Below, one piece after another: positions 1-11,356 of a stretch of 64,000 nt of DNA. Source of the stretch: Mactra quadrangularis (Eukaryota > Mollusca > Bivalvia > Venerida > Mactridae). Location of the stretch: positions 59,763,395 through 59,827,394 of the forward strand of contig CM046307.1 of NCBI GenBank assembly GCA_025267735.1, given 5' to 3'. The position numbers were made by a program, and so were the translations under genes. The notes beneath the pieces were generated by a model. That model was not told where the DNA came from. It did not search any database and saw only the letters and a program-made list of their open reading frames with translations. Position 1 is the first letter of the stretch; each line of letters begins with the position of its first letter.

Positions 1-41
1 CATTTTGTCGTAGCCTAATGTTATGTTGGTTTCTAATTTAG

Positions 42-176
42 ATGCCAAAATTTTAGGTTCTAATCGATGTGCTGAAGGTATGATGAAATGTGTTGAAGGA
101 AATAGATGTATACCATTAAGTTGGGTATGTGATCATGATTCAGACTGTCCCGATAGCTCAGATGAAATGAACTGTG
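42..176 (+). CDS. LDLa gene, exon with repeat 1
   Basis: The acceptor is TTCTAATTTAG just before 42 and the donor is GTAAGA at 177. The exon is 135 nt with phase 1 at both ends, so it is a removable LDLa module. It encodes one full repeat with six cysteines. Confidence 0.85.
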
Positions 177-2090
177 GTAAGAAAGTTATTATAGTTATAT
201 ATTTGCTTTTAAGAATACTTAAAGTATGTTCAGTACTAGCATTGATAATAATGATTTCGGGAAATTCAATAAATATAGTTAAAGAATACAGAATAAAAAA
301 AGAATAAAGCAGATTTCGCATCGTCGAGCTCTCTTTGAGGATTTTTCAAGGCCATATTGAATTATAGTAGTAGATGTAGTCCAGTAGGACGCACGCTTAG
401 GGATCGAGAGGTCACAAGTTCGAACCCCACAGGGGCACTGCTAATTTGTTTGAGCAAGGAATTAACCTGTAGTTGCTTGGGTACCTGCGAGGGTGGTATT
501 ATTCCGTTGCACCAATATGTTCCCTACACTCAGCGGAGTGAAAGACTCCCCAGGAGATTGATAGATAGATACCAGTAGGTAATGATAGCGGGTAATAACT
601 ATAATGTCAGTGAACGTGCAAAAGCATGAAACATAAACGATAAAATGCAATTACTTACTTACTAAATTATTCGACTGCTTATTACAGGACCAAAGACATG
701 TAGAGAGGAAGAGTTTTCATGTGATACAAACAAATGTATACCTAGATCTTGGGTATGTGATTGGGATACTGATTGTATTGATAAAACTGATGAAAAGAAT
801 TGTTCAAGTTCGGCTGGTTCATGTACGGGAACACAATTTAGATGTCCTTCTGGTGATTGTATACCATTATCTTGGAAATGTGATGGCGAGAATGACTGTG
901 ATAATGGTTTTGATGAAAATCAAAATTGTCAAATAAATCTATCAGGTATGCATACAAGTAGGATTATATGATGTTAAGTTTTTTGGGGGGTTGTTGGATT
1001 AAATGCCACGTAGCAACACATTGTATAGGTCATATAATGGCGGTAAGTCAACCTACTCACTGTTCCTGGAAACTACTGGGTGCATATTTTCGTCAGAGAC
1101 TGACAACTGCCCTACATGATTAAAAATCATTGGTAGGTGGGAGAATGCCGATGAAATGACTTCATGACCAAATTACTCGCCACGAAAGCATGCTCCGCCC
1201 GGGAATCGTACCCACGACCCCTCGATCAGTAGACTTGCGTGCCACCTACTGAAATAGCCGGGTGGCTAACTAGGATTATGTGTCGTGGAGTCCTCAACGC
1301 ATCAAACTATTGACAAATCATTAATATATACTAGGACGAAAAAGAAACGCCGGGTAACCTATAATGATTGTTTTAAGGGATAAATTGTATTATTGGATTA
1401 TTATATTTATTTTTGTATGAAATGTCATCTGTATGGAACCAGCTGTTGAAGTTTCAATCGATTTCCGATGCTGATTATGTGAAAAAATACCCCCTTTTAA
1501 CGATGACCCTTCTTGTTTTGCGAAACACGGCCGGACATGTGTTGCATATTTTATGTACCCGGCGTTTCTTTTTCGTCCTAGTATATATTTCCGCTATAAA
1601 TATCACCTTAGTTATTGCAAAATAATGGAATTTTTGACGAGTTTTAAGTCAAAAATGTTTAATTTGAAATTGGGTACATATAAAAAGACTGGTTTTTATT
1701 GAGACCATCGAGTTTGGTGGCTCTCGAACGAAATTTTACTGTACTGCGTGTATTTAAGGTAAAACTCACCTATTTCGAAACTATGTCTGTGGACAATATT
1801 CTATAAAACAACCAATCCAATTCAAAACTATATTATGTATACTATAATATTCATACAAACTCGCATCAATAATTCTTGTATTTCTTTCAGCAGACAGATC
1901 AAGGTCACCACAAGGTCATCAATCACCATCATCGTCAAAACTCTCAACAATAAGACCTATAGTACAACATACACCATTTAGAACTAATATTAGAGTTCCT
2001 TTACCATCTGAGGTGGTTCTTGATTTAGATACTATAGAAACAGACAAAGTAGACCAAAGGAATGGTGTAAACAGTGTTCCCTTAGTGTAG
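42..2090 (+). CDS. LDL-receptor class A repeat protein, 3' end of gene (3 exons, partial)
   Basis: Three exons at 42-176, 688-945 and 1891-2090 join in one frame. All are separated by phase-1 introns, as is usual for LDLa modules; the 5' part is off the left edge. The spliced protein has three LDLa repeats. Repeat 1 has the C...C-I-P...W-V-C-D-x-D-S-D-C-x-D-x-S-D-E core, repeat 2 ends [10 protein letters not shown], and repeat 3 ends [10 protein letters not shown]. These acidic residues are the calcium-binding cage of the family. After the third repeat comes a Ser/Pro/Gln-rich tail of about 70 residues ending at TAG 2088-2090, with no membrane segment visible. LDLa modules bind ligands outside the cell. 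Which LDLa protein this is (receptor, secreted protein or modular protease) cannot be told without the missing N-terminal part. Domain call firm, gene identity open. Confidence 0.88.
357..660 (+). mobile_element. tRNA-derived SINE (family S1) in intron
   Basis: The 5' part is tRNA-like, with a degenerate box A and a box B (AAGTTCGAACCCC near 416). The body contains GCGAGGGTGGTATTATTCCG and GATTGATAGATAGATACCAG, and the tail runs GTGAACGTGC...TTACTTACTTAC. The same body recurs at 55582-55895 (+) and 49240-49445 (-), so it is a dispersed family. It may belong to a known mollusc SINE family such as RUDI; this was not tested. Confidence 0.75.
688..945 (+). CDS. LDLa gene, exon with repeats 2 and 3
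   Basis: The acceptor is TTATTACAG (ends 687) and the donor is GTATGC at 946. The exon is 258 nt with phase 1 at both ends. It encodes two consecutive LDLa repeats joined by a short Ser/Ala/Gly linker. The two repeats share one exon, unlike the single-repeat exon before it. Confidence 0.87.
1010..1272 (-). mobile_element. tRNA-derived SINE (family S2), reverse
   Basis: Read on the minus strand, a tRNA-like head with a box B-like segment (complement of CGGGAATCGTACCCACGACC near 1200) leads into a body that ends in AACACATTGTATAGG on the plus strand. It matches the copies at 10415-10717, 26235-26503, 9863-10000, 16140-16345 and 55025-55235. It lies in the intron between the second and third LDLa exons. 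Confidence 0.75.
1331..1580. mobile_element. Short inverted-repeat element (MITE), mariner-like ends
   Basis: Inverted repeats of about 32 bp run 1324-1355 and 1556-1587. The arm reads CTAGGACGAAAAAGAAACG and is preceded by TA on both sides. No coding sequence lies between. TA flanks and a short length suggest a non-autonomous Tc1/mariner-type element inserted in the LDLa gene intron. Confidence 0.7.
1891..2090 (+). CDS. LDLa gene, terminal coding exon
   Basis: The pyrimidine-rich acceptor TTTCTTTCAG ends at 1890. The next three bases are another CAG, so this is a tandem NAGNAG acceptor; use of the second site would start the exon at 1894 and drop one alanine without a frame change. The frame stays open for 65 codons to TAG 2088-2090. 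The product is a Ser/Pro-rich low-complexity tail with no recognised domain. Confidence 0.75.
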
Positions 2091-2620
2091 AAAATGACTT
2101 TATCATAAGATATTCAGCGAACAATATCACATTTGTGGTAATAATAAAACTAGTCAAGTCATTACAGTTTATTTCAGAACATCAAGTTGTTGTTGTTGTT
2201 GATACCAAACTGTTAAAATAGTGCGTAGTGGAAATAGAAGAAGTGCGCTATAAACTATAGTGTTGTATTATAAGTACATGGGGGTATGACATTTATAAAA
2301 CGTTGATATGCAATTCAGTATTTGAACAATGTATAGGTGGATTGTAGAATAAACTATCTCGCCACTGATGCATGAGAATAACCAATGTATGGGTATTGTG
2401 TGAGTAACATGTTTAATTTGATATACTAAATACTTAATATAATATATTGCTACATTGAGGTATTTTAAGATAAGTGTCATAATAACACGTGTAACTGAAT
2501 AACATATCAGTCCATATATGTATGTTTTATTTTCTGTAATATCTCATACATGTATATATGATGTAATTGTATTTGTACCTTCGATGTATAGAGAAATAAA
2601 AGTAAAAGCAATTAAGTTAC
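2091..2620 (+). other. LDLa gene 3' UTR with poly(A) signal
   Basis: About 500 nt of AT-rich non-coding sequence follows the stop codon. A canonical AATAAA stands at 2595-2600, so cleavage is expected near 2610-2625. No other structure was seen. Confidence 0.6.
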
Positions 2621-3378
2621 AATGTGAAATTGAAAATTAACAGTTGGGACTACGCGTGTAACAATATCAGTTTGAACAAAATAGCACGTCGCTGAAGTTA
2701 GCAAATTTTTTTTTGCTAGCAAAAGTAGCACTTTGTGGCCACTTTTGCTAGCAATTTTTTTATATAACGAATCGTGAAATAATAATTTGACCTAAAACGG
2801 CATACATTAACAAGCTATTTAACATGGCAAGTCCATTTGTCCGGCCTAAGGCCACTAGTCGGTATAATGTGTTTTGTGTATAAAATCGGCACTCAGAAGG
2901 GCCATGATTCAGGGCTCGAATCTCGGGTTCAACAATTTCGCCGGGTACTGGCGTATACCACGCGAGGTGTCTGACATAGGGCTATAACGTGGGCATAGTG
3001 GCTACCCTTGGAAAATTCCGTGGGTTTGGGCCAAAGACCACTGAAAGTCGGTACATTACGTTTTGTGTATAAAATCAGAACTCGGATGGGTCATGTTTCA
3101 CGGCTAGAATCTCGAATTAAAGCAATTTCGCCGGGTACTGGAGTATACCACGCACGAGGCCTGACCTAGGGCTATCACGTGGGCATAGTGGCTACCCTGG
3201 AATAATTACGTGGGCTTGGGCCAAAGACCACAAAATGTCGGTACTTAAGCACTCAGATGGGCCGAGATTCAGGGCTAGAATCTCGATTTAAAGCAAATTC
3301 GCCGGGTACTGACATACCACGCGAGAGGTCTGACTAAGGGCCATCACGTGGGCATAGTGGCTACACTGGGAAAATTCC

Positions 3379-3899
3379 AATCTCTCATACAGAGTTGTCG
3401 ATCCTTACAGTGATCTATATCTCTGTAAACGTCTCGGGTTTTACAAGATTCTTGTAAAATAGTAATATAATTTAGATTTTGTATCTAAAGCGTAATTCGT
3501 CTTTTATATACATTATCTCAAAGTTTTACGTGAAATATAAATTTATTACAGGCGAAATCCAATTTTTAAAGAGTTATATTTACAAGAACTATTTTCTTGT
3601 GAAACGTCTTCCTATTCTGAGTAATTTGGCTTTTTTACTCATCCGCAAAAAATGTCAACAATAGATGATATTGCTAAAAATTATGACAAAAATTTAGTGC
3701 TAAGGGACTGTCAACGACAAGCCTTTGAACATCTACAAGACAAGAAAGGTGATCTGTTATTTAGTTTGTCTGTTGCGTTTGGACAAAATTCAAAAATTGT
3801 CACATGATCGTTTTAAACGATCACGTGTTTGGGACTACTTTCGAGACGTTAACAGAGATAAAGATCACTGTAAGGATCGACAACTCTGTATGAGAGATT
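3379..3899. mobile_element. 521-bp DNA transposon with 11-bp target duplication
   Basis: The terminal inverted repeats are perfect over 38 bp (3379-3416 and 3862-3899), start AATCTCTCATACAG, and stay similar for about 60 bp. The 11-bp direct repeat GGGAAAATTCC flanks it at 3368-3378 and 3900-3910. Target duplications of 9-11 bp are typical of Mutator-like elements. It inserted into a satellite unit of the surrounding element, so it is younger than that element. Confidence 0.8.
3652..3807 (+). pseudogene. Possible captured helicase N-terminal fragment inside transposon
   Basis: A 51-codon frame begins at ATG 3652 and stops at TGA 3805. The product includes L-R-D-C-Q-R-Q-A-F-E-H-L followed by L-L-F-S-L-S-V-A-F-G-Q. 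This resembles the Q-motif and Walker A region of RecQ-like helicases, where the usual form is LR..Q..A...L..G.D.....P.G.GKS. The Walker lysine is not preserved. It is either a captured, decayed host exon or a chance match; only the resemblance is visible. Confidence 0.3.
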
Positions 3900-4803
3900 G
3901 GGAAAATTCCACGGGTTTGGGCCAAAAAACACTAAAAGTCGGTACTTTACGTTTTGTGAATAAAATCAGCACTCAGATTGGGCCGAGTTTCAGGGCTCAA
4001 ATCGCGAGTTAAAGTGATTTAGCCGGATACTGGCGTATACCACGCGAGAGGTCTTATCTAGAGCTATCACGTGGGCATAGTGGCTACCCTGGAAAAAATC
4101 CGTGGGCTTGGGCCAAAGACCAATAGAAGTCGTTTTTTACGTTTTGTGTTTAATATCAGCACTCAGATGGGCCATGTTTCAGGGCAATTTTGCCGGGTAC
4201 TGGCGTATACCACGCGATTGGTCTGACCTTGGGCTATCACGTGGCTATCGTGGCTACCCTAGGAAATTTCTGTGAGCTTGGGCCAAAGACCACTAAAAGT
4301 CGGTCAATAAACTGTATTTCTCTTCGTCTATTAGAATTCGTATAGTGCGTACAATTTGACCCCGACCTCACCTTTCACATTTGCATCTTATTAAAGAAGA
4401 AGAAGATTTTATTTTTCAGATCAATAGGTCAATAGACCCGCGTGAACATACAATGAATTTCATAAAATATACAATCACGTGACAATGACATTACATGTAA
4501 TCAATAACATACAGTTGAAAAAGAGAGAACATTCGAGATCAATGTACACAAAAATATATATATATATGCAGTGTAGTACTTTTGTATAAAGCTATAAAAG
4601 ATTGGTTTTATGAAAATTCAATCAAACTTGAGCAGGTATCACAGTTAACAAAGGTTATAAAGGTAATATATTATAAATTATATCAAAATCAAAATATCTT
4701 AGACGGATACGCAGGAGAAGGTGACTTATACTTGTTTTGTATCGCTGTTATAAGCAGAAACGAGTTGCATGTGGGATATCACACTTTTGTACATATTTAC
4801 AGA

Positions 4804-5330
4804 CAAAATAATACCAGTACTAATATATAATACTCGTAATTGGCATATACCAAAATAATATCAGTACTTATATATGATACTCGTAATTGACATATACCAA
4901 AAATAATATCAGTACTAAAATATAATACTCGTGATTGACATATACCAAAAATAATATCAGTACTAAAATATGATACTCGTAGTTGACATATACCAAATAA
5001 TATCAGTACTAACATATAATACTCGTAAATGACATATGTCGAATAATATCAGTATTAACATATAATACTCGTAACTGACATATACCAAATAATATCAGTA
5101 CTAACATATGATACTCGTAATTGACATATACCAAAATAATATCAGTACCAATATATAATACTCGTAATTGACATATACCAAAATAATTTTAGTACTCATA
5201 TATAATACTCGTAATTGACATATACCAAAAATCATAATAGTACCAATATATAACACTCGTAATTGACATATACCAAAATAATATCAGTACTAATATATAA
5301 TAATTGTAACTGACATAAGGCAATTTTCTG
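4804..5330. repeat. Satellite array, ~46-bp unit, about 11 copies
   Basis: Tandem units of 45-47 bp contain AATAATATCAGTACTA, ATATAATACTCGTAATTGAC and ATATACC. Units differ at a few bases each. The array is AT-rich and non-coding; the reading frame across it is only a by-product of the repeat. Confidence 0.9.
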
Positions 5331-5939
5331 CAAAAACAATTTTGCAAAAGGAAATCGTACATTTATATATACTCAGAGTCAAAATATATATTCCAGCAGT
5401 AATATATACAAGAAATCATCATATATATTATTCAGAAGTTTTAACGGATTAAAATATAAAATCTGTTGATATGTAATAATCAAAACTTCGACTTAAGGAA
5501 GTCTTTAAGCAAGAGAAATCAATACCACGCCTACTCTACACTTCGACTCGTTACGTATTTAAAATATAATTTAACATGTATAGAGTATACACAGCCCGCA
5601 TGTATAACAACTTGCGATTCAAATGCATTCAAACGGGAAACTCGTGTTCTTACATTTTTGATAACAATTAATAATAAAAGGGTGTGGAGATAGTGATTGT
5701 GGGGCTAAAACCAACAACCTTTGAATTGGTAGCTAGCCTCATCGTACAATCCTCTAGTCCGGCCTATGTGCAATAGACACTCGTTGTACGCTTTAAATGT
5801 ACTTTAAAATTAATCCCCGAGTTAAATTTAAATTCGAGCCTTGTCGATAAAATCCGATTGTTATCGAGCATTAATACTACATTCGTATGCATAAAGGTCA
5901 GGTCGGGGTCAATGTGTCCGCACTATACCCACTTTGGTT

Positions 5940-8500
5940 AAGAAAGAGGACAGATTGGGATTTACGATTTGCTCATAGAAATGTCATACCTCATTGATAA
6001 GGGAGCGGTTATTAAATGAGGTATAGGAAATTTTCATTTCGCCTATAGAAATGTCAAACCAAATTTAGAGGTTCGAAAATTTAGAGGCCGAACTGCAATC
6101 TTTTCACCTGTAGAATTTTGGTACCAAATTCATAGCAGTTCGAAAATTTTGAGGCCGAGCGGTGATACATCAGTTCGACCGCAAGAATTAGCATCTAATA
6201 TTAACAACTTGATAAGTGTGCTAAAAATTGAAGGACGATCATAGAGCGACAAAATCAAAACATTTCCATTCATCCTTTAAATTCTCGCATTCTACGTAAA
6301 TATGTACGAAGAAGATTATGAAGGTGTAAATAAAAAAAAACCCATATTCATCTGAATATTTTGCCTACTAAGTGGGTACAAATTTTGTAAGGATGAACGG
6401 AAATATCGCAATTTGTTCTCAATTAAGTGGTTCTTACACCAATTAAGCGATTACGAATGCCATTCAGTCTCAAAATTTTCCAATCTATGGTACGAAGTTT
6501 CTAGAGATATTCATATTCGTTCTATTTCTCGAACCTTCAATGAGCACGAATACTCATGGACGAACGAAAATGTACCCAAATACATAAAAAGAGTTATTCT
6601 GCTCGTTACTAAAAAGTTCGTACCCACTTATTAAAAAAAAGACGACAGATTAGGATTTACGATTCGCCCATAGAAATTTCGTACCTCGTTGATAAGGGAG
6701 CGGCAATTAAATGACGAATGGGAAAATTTCAATTCCCCCATAGAAATGTCAAACCAGATTAAGAGGTTCGAAATTTAGAGGCAGAATTGCAGTATTTTCG
6801 CCTGAATTCAGGTACCTAATTCATGTTAGTTCAGATTTGAGGCAGAGCGGCGATATATCAGTTTGATCGCAAGTATTAGTAATTAAATGAAATGGAATAT
6901 AAAGTTCCAATTCGTCCACAGAAATTTCACACCTAATTTATAGTCATCTAAGTTTTAAGACCCAAAGACTTGTTCATCCAAAAGTATTCGTAACAACTTG
7001 ATCAGGATGCTAACAACTCAAGGACAATAATGGTGCGACAAATTAAAGTATGAATAGAAATATTTTGTTTCTACAGTCAAAGTACTTCCATATTAGTCCT
7101 TACAATACTGGCATCCTAAGGTACCAAATTTCTGTGAATTAAAAATCTCTTGCAAATACCAGAGACATAGATATCCAATTCCCTGCACATACTGTATGGA
7201 TATTTTGAAGTTTCGAGGTCGAATACCTGCATTTCCGTTCGTCTTTTAAAATTCTTATCTACATTATGTGAGAAGAGGACGATAGGAATTTCTGATTCAA
7301 GAAATTTTGTTCTCACTATGGTGCGAGAAATTGAAAGCCGCATAGGGTTCGAGAAATTAAAGGACGAATAAGAATATTTCGATTCGCCCTTAAAATGTTC
7401 GCACCCGAAAGTATTTACGAAATTTAGGTGCGAATGAAAATCCCTATTTATCTCAATTTTCTGTTTCCTTAGTGGGTACGAATTTGGCAAAGACGAACAG
7501 AAAAATTACATATACCTATTGAACTCGCAATTTGGTCGAGAAATTCTCCAATTCCAATTAAAATAGGTACGAAATTCCAATACACGTCTAGGAGTTTCCA
7601 TTTGTTCTTTTTCTGGTACCTTCAGCAAGCACGAACTTACTAATGGACAAACGGAAATGTCGTACCCAAATACATGCAATAGGGTTTATAGGTACGGGCA
7701 CAAGGAATTAAAGGACGAACAGAAATATAACGATTCACCCATAAAAATTTCGAACCATAGCGAGACTGAATCGCTTATTTCCATTCATCCGTATTTGTAA
7801 CTTCTGAAGGTTGGAGAAAGGCCAGAGTTCATAACCTCTTATATTGGGATGTACATTAGTCAGTTATCCAACGATACAATACTCCACTATGCCGCATTAT
7901 GTACCGTGGGCCATTTGGTTAGAAAAATTTCGTTATCATGAATAAATGCAATTTCGCAAAAAATCATTACGGGAAAGTAGCCAATGAAATAACACCAATT
8001 TTTTAATAAACGTGCATTGGTTTTTATTTTAAGAAAAAACCCAGTAAATAAAGTGCATTTCATTGTAACACGCGATTTTATTGGAAGATGATTAATCTCT
8101 CCTGCCTCACGCATATAAACGAGATTTTGCCAGTCAAATTGCCCACGGTACGTATGGAGTATAACGGAAGTACTGTGGTTGCCGACAATTGGGTGAAGAT
8201 GTACGACGGATGGCGACATTTTGATTTGCAATTACAACTTTTGTTCTCAATTGGGTTCGAAAGTTTTGAAGCCGAAAGGCTATATTCGCACATACGATCC
8301 AAGATTCGTCCTCACAAATTTCGTACCAAATTAAGATTGGGTTAACTAGAGGAAGAATCGCGACATTTTAAAATCATGCTCAAAATTTCGTACCCTTGAA
8401 TTTTATGGGTATGAAGTTCCGAATAAGAATTCTGTAAACATCTCGATTCGCCTCAAGTTGTACCAATTTGAATAAAAAGTCAACAATTTTGAAAAATGTA
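5940..8500. repeat. Degenerate duplicated repeat region
   Basis: A segment of about 240 bp at 5941-6190 recurs in direct orientation at 6640-6885: both carry CAGATT.GGATTTACGATT, GATAAGGGAGCGG and GAGGTTCGAAA. The following sequence also matches loosely, giving a period near 700 bp. Beyond this, short motifs such as GGACGAA...AGAAAT and ATTTCGTACC recur irregularly to 8.5 kb. The open frames here are interrupted and have no recognisable domain. The region looks like an old, diverged tandem repeat. Confidence 0.55.
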
Positions 8501-8584
8501 ATTGGCCAACAAACATCTCAAGGACAAAATGTCCGAGACGACTTGTTAAATACAATGTAGGAGCAGGCCAGAATTATATCATGT

Positions 8585-8668
8585 ACAAAAAATGACATTC
8601 TGTTTATTCTTTCTTGTTTTCTGTCATTACCATAATGTAACAGCGACCAGCTTGACAAGTTGATGAAT
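8585..8668 (-). other. Possible terminal exon on minus strand
   Basis: On the minus strand a pyrimidine-rich acceptor (TTTTAACTTTCAG) ends just before 8668. A frame of 20 codons (…S-T-C-Q-A-G-R-C-Y…) then reaches a stop that overlaps an AATAAA signal at 8608-8603. The acceptor plus poly(A) signal look like a last exon. No upstream exon could be joined in frame, so this is weak. Confidence 0.25.
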
Positions 8669-9075
8669 CTGAAAGTTAAAAATAAAAGTTTAAATTTGAT
8701 AAAATATTACAAATAAAATTGAAAGTATTAAAACAGAGTCAAAACAACTCACCAGAAGACAACTCAACCTGGGATAACTCAAAATGTAGGCAGGGACACT
8801 AAACCAATTTAACACGTATAACTTACCCCAGATGACACTTACTAATTATGCGATAACAAACTATCTACATTTCATCACTTGTTTATATCTTCATGAACTG
8901 ATAAAATCCGAGGATTCCAACTGTAAGGACCTAGCTACTTACCAAATGGATTGCTTCAGATTTTATCAGTGAAAGATAACTGACTGAAGTCCCTAATTTA
9001 GTTTCAAGTGAATCCTTTCAGTGGTTTCAAATGAAAAGCTTGCACAATAAAACTGAACCAAGAAATTATTAAGTA

Positions 9076-9146
9076 CGAGGGGTGATCCAGAAATTCGTGG
9101 ACACCTTGCATGAAACAGTGTCCACGAATTTTTGGATCACCCCTCG
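9076..9146. mobile_element. Mariner-type foldback element (71 bp)
   Basis: Two nearly perfect 31-bp arms starting CGAGGGGTGATCCAGAAATT are separated by a 13-nt loop. TA stands at both outer ends (9074-9075 and 9147-9148). The ends look like mariner termini. Only the two ends remain, joined almost head to head, with no transposase. Confidence 0.8.
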
Positions 9147-9435
9147 TATAAAGGGACATAATCCAGTCAAAAGCCATGACTGAGTTTTGCAACTCGTAAC
9201 AAGTGTTACGCTGATGCCACTGCCGACACACAACTAAGTAGGTTAGCCTCACTATCCTCTGAATAGTGGAGCAAAAGAACAGTTTTTAAATATTGTCAGA
9301 CATTTGCTTACATCTCCCTTTAAGCTCTAACTAGTTTTAAAGAAAGCCTACATACTTATCAATTTATACAAAATTGTTATAGTTTTTACCTGGATAGCTG
9401 ATGAAAACTTTCACCATTTCACATAGTACAATATT

Positions 9436-9543
9436 CTAATCAGAAGAACAAATTCCTATGGCTGCAACCAATAAAAATATAATAGACAATGTATAAAACA
9501 ATAGGTCATGGTGATAACTCTGCAACTCCTTTGACTGGAGATC
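9436..9543 (-). other. Possible terminal coding exon with C-terminal membrane segment
   Basis: On the minus strand, acceptor TATCTTTTCAG precedes 9543, and 35 codons stay open to TAG at 9438-9436. The product ends with a hydrophobic stretch (L-L-F-Y-T-L-S-I-I-F-L-L-V-A-A-I-G) and a four-to-five-residue polar tail, the shape of a tail-anchored membrane protein. A donor-like GTAAAAAC follows at 9393, which would place an intron in the 3' UTR before the exon candidate at 8668. The upstream exons were not found. Confidence 0.25.
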
Positions 9544-9862
9544 CTGAAAAGATAATAAAAATGAGAACACAGCCAATAATAATTAATTTTAGAGAATAAA
9601 GACTCGTCTCAAATAATTGTGCTCCAAGAACAACCCTTTGAAGTGGGAGCCTAATACAGTTGCTTCCCTATTATCTAGACTTAGCAAATCTGACAGTCCC
9701 AGGTTTCATTTTTGGCCCTGAACATGAAATCATAAAATGCTATATTTATTATCAATTTTTCTTCATAGAGGGACAAGTTGTCAACTTCTTGTGAAAGTGT
9801 AGTAACTAAGTACATGTACTGGTACAGAAGTGTCGAATTATGATGCTCAGATGCTAGTCAAG

Positions 9863-10000
9863 CGGCCCGGCTAGCTCAGTTGGTAGCACACAAATCTACT
9901 GATCAAAGGGTCGTGGGTTCGATTCCTGGGCAGGGCATACTTTCTTGGAGCTTGGTCATGAAATTATTTCTACGGCCATCAGATGCTAGTTCTGAAGACT
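9863..10000 (+). mobile_element. tRNA-derived SINE (family S2), 5' part
   Basis: The tRNA-like head is clear: box A TAGCTCAGTTGGTAGCAC at 9873 and box B GGGTTCGATTCC near 9915, with GAT in the anticodon-loop position. The head continues into TTGGTCATGAAATTATTTCT, which is the S2 body, so it is a SINE and not a tRNA gene. The body ends early in this copy. Confidence 0.8.
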
Positions 10001-10414
10001 TTTTAGGCCATGTCCTGGTATTCATGTATCACCACCATTTCTTCTGTGGTGTGGTTTTTTACTTAGGCAGACATCTAATGCAAGGAGTATTTTTAAGCAT
10101 AGTTTACTAATTAGAATTACAAACTTCTAGTAAAAAAACTAAATAATAACTTCTACTAACAAGAGCAGTCCATGGACAGTGTGCTCGACTATTCAGGATG
10201 GCTGTGAACAAAAAAATAATCATATATTTGCAAATCAAACTTATAGAAGCTAATAGACAAACATAAATAAACAAAAACAATCTCACCTTTCTCTATAAAT
10301 GTAGTGCCCTACACAACATGGTATCATAAAATGCTAGTATAATTATATCCAGTTATTATCATTTGATGATCAATCTGTAAGATAACTATTTGATGTTCAT
10401 TTTTTGTTAGGGTT

Positions 10415-10717
10415 AACGCCATAGCAACACATTGTACAGGTCATATAATGGCAGTCAGTCAAGCTACTAGTAAGTTAGTCAGTACTCACTCCTGGAAAGG
10501 CTGAATCTCTGGATTTACCCGTTAACCAACTACTAAGCACATACTTTCATCAGTGACTAACAACCGTCCTACATAATTAAGAATCATTGGTCGGAGGGAG
10601 AATAGCCGTAGAAATAACTTCATGACCAAGCTCCACAAAAGTGTGCCCGGCCAGGAATCGAACCCATGACCCCTTGATCAGTAGACTTGCGTGCTACCAA
10701 CTGAGCTAGCCTGGCCG
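10415..10717 (-). mobile_element. tRNA-derived SINE (family S2), full length, reverse
   Basis: This is the complete family member: on the minus strand the head (complement of CTACCAACTGAGCTAGCCTG at 10697) carries good A and B boxes. The body then runs through TCATGAAGTT and the region complementary to AACCAACTACTAAGCACATA to the end at about 10415. It is the best reference copy in the window. Confidence 0.85.
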
Positions 10718-11044
10718 CTCAATATAAGCAAGAATCATCAAAAACCGTCTGAAATGATTTATTCAGCAGATCAGAACTTATTGCTTATTGTTAAATTTTA
10801 TTCCATTGTCAGTGGGGCATAAATAAACCCTGCTGATTTAAATGCTCAATATTTGTTTTACAATTCCTGTACAGAAATATAGATCTATTTCATAGATCAT
10901 GAGAGAAGAAGTACTGTGGTACAGCAGGAAATACTTATGTACAGATTTTGTAGTGCAAGTTTCCAATATTTAAATCAGTGGCAAGGATTGCACCACTGAC
11001 AGTTGAGTTGAATAAATTTAACTTTAATGTTTTCTTGGTTGTTT

Positions 11045-11330
11045 TTTACTAGGTTTTACGCCGTGTTATAATTTAGGTCATTTTACAGAGTCCAGCGCAC
11101 CTAACCTAGCTTTCCTGGACTCTTGTCTATAACCAGCACTCACCTACCCTTCAACAAGGCTGGAAACTTCTCCATTTATCATATGAATGGAGGAAAATTG
11201 ACGTTATTGCCAAATTTTCATGGAAGGGTATAACATCCCCGGGTGGGATTCCAACCCGTACCCCCTTCAGTACACAAGATTCCAAGTCCTGGCGCACTAC
11301 CAACTGCGTTATCGACCCGGGTTATCTTTA
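11045..11330 (-). mobile_element. tRNA-derived SINE (family S3), reverse
   Basis: On the minus strand a tRNA-like head (complement of GCACTACCAACTGCGTTATC at 11291, and of GGGATTCCAACCCG near 11246) is followed by an unrelated body ending around 11045. It differs from S1 and S2. It ends just before the 3.5-kb element that starts at 11357. Confidence 0.65.
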
Positions 11331-11356
11331 AGGTTCTGTTATGTCGCTAACAATAA

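Larger units (their letters stand above)
2685..4310 (+). mobile_element. Hairpin-ended element with internal ~190-bp satellite (copy 1)
   Basis: The left end carries a hairpin: GCTAGCAAAAGT near 2715 pairs with ACTTTTGCTAGC near 2742. Then comes a subterminal segment (2790-2870) found inverted at the right end of the copy at 47822-48745. The interior holds about five GC-rich units, each with GCCGGGTACTGGCGTATACC, at about 2940, 3130, 3300, 4020 and 4190. A second transposon interrupts the array (3379-3899). The right end of this copy lacks the hairpin, so it is incomplete. Confidence 0.7.

Noticed and set aside
4797..5015. Open frame coding for a repeated peptide
   Set aside because: It is a by-product of the 46-bp satellite; units are not multiples of three throughout and the frame breaks.
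9863..9940. tRNA gene with good A and B boxes
   Set aside because: The sequence continues directly into the body of SINE family S2, which occurs five more times; it is a SINE head.
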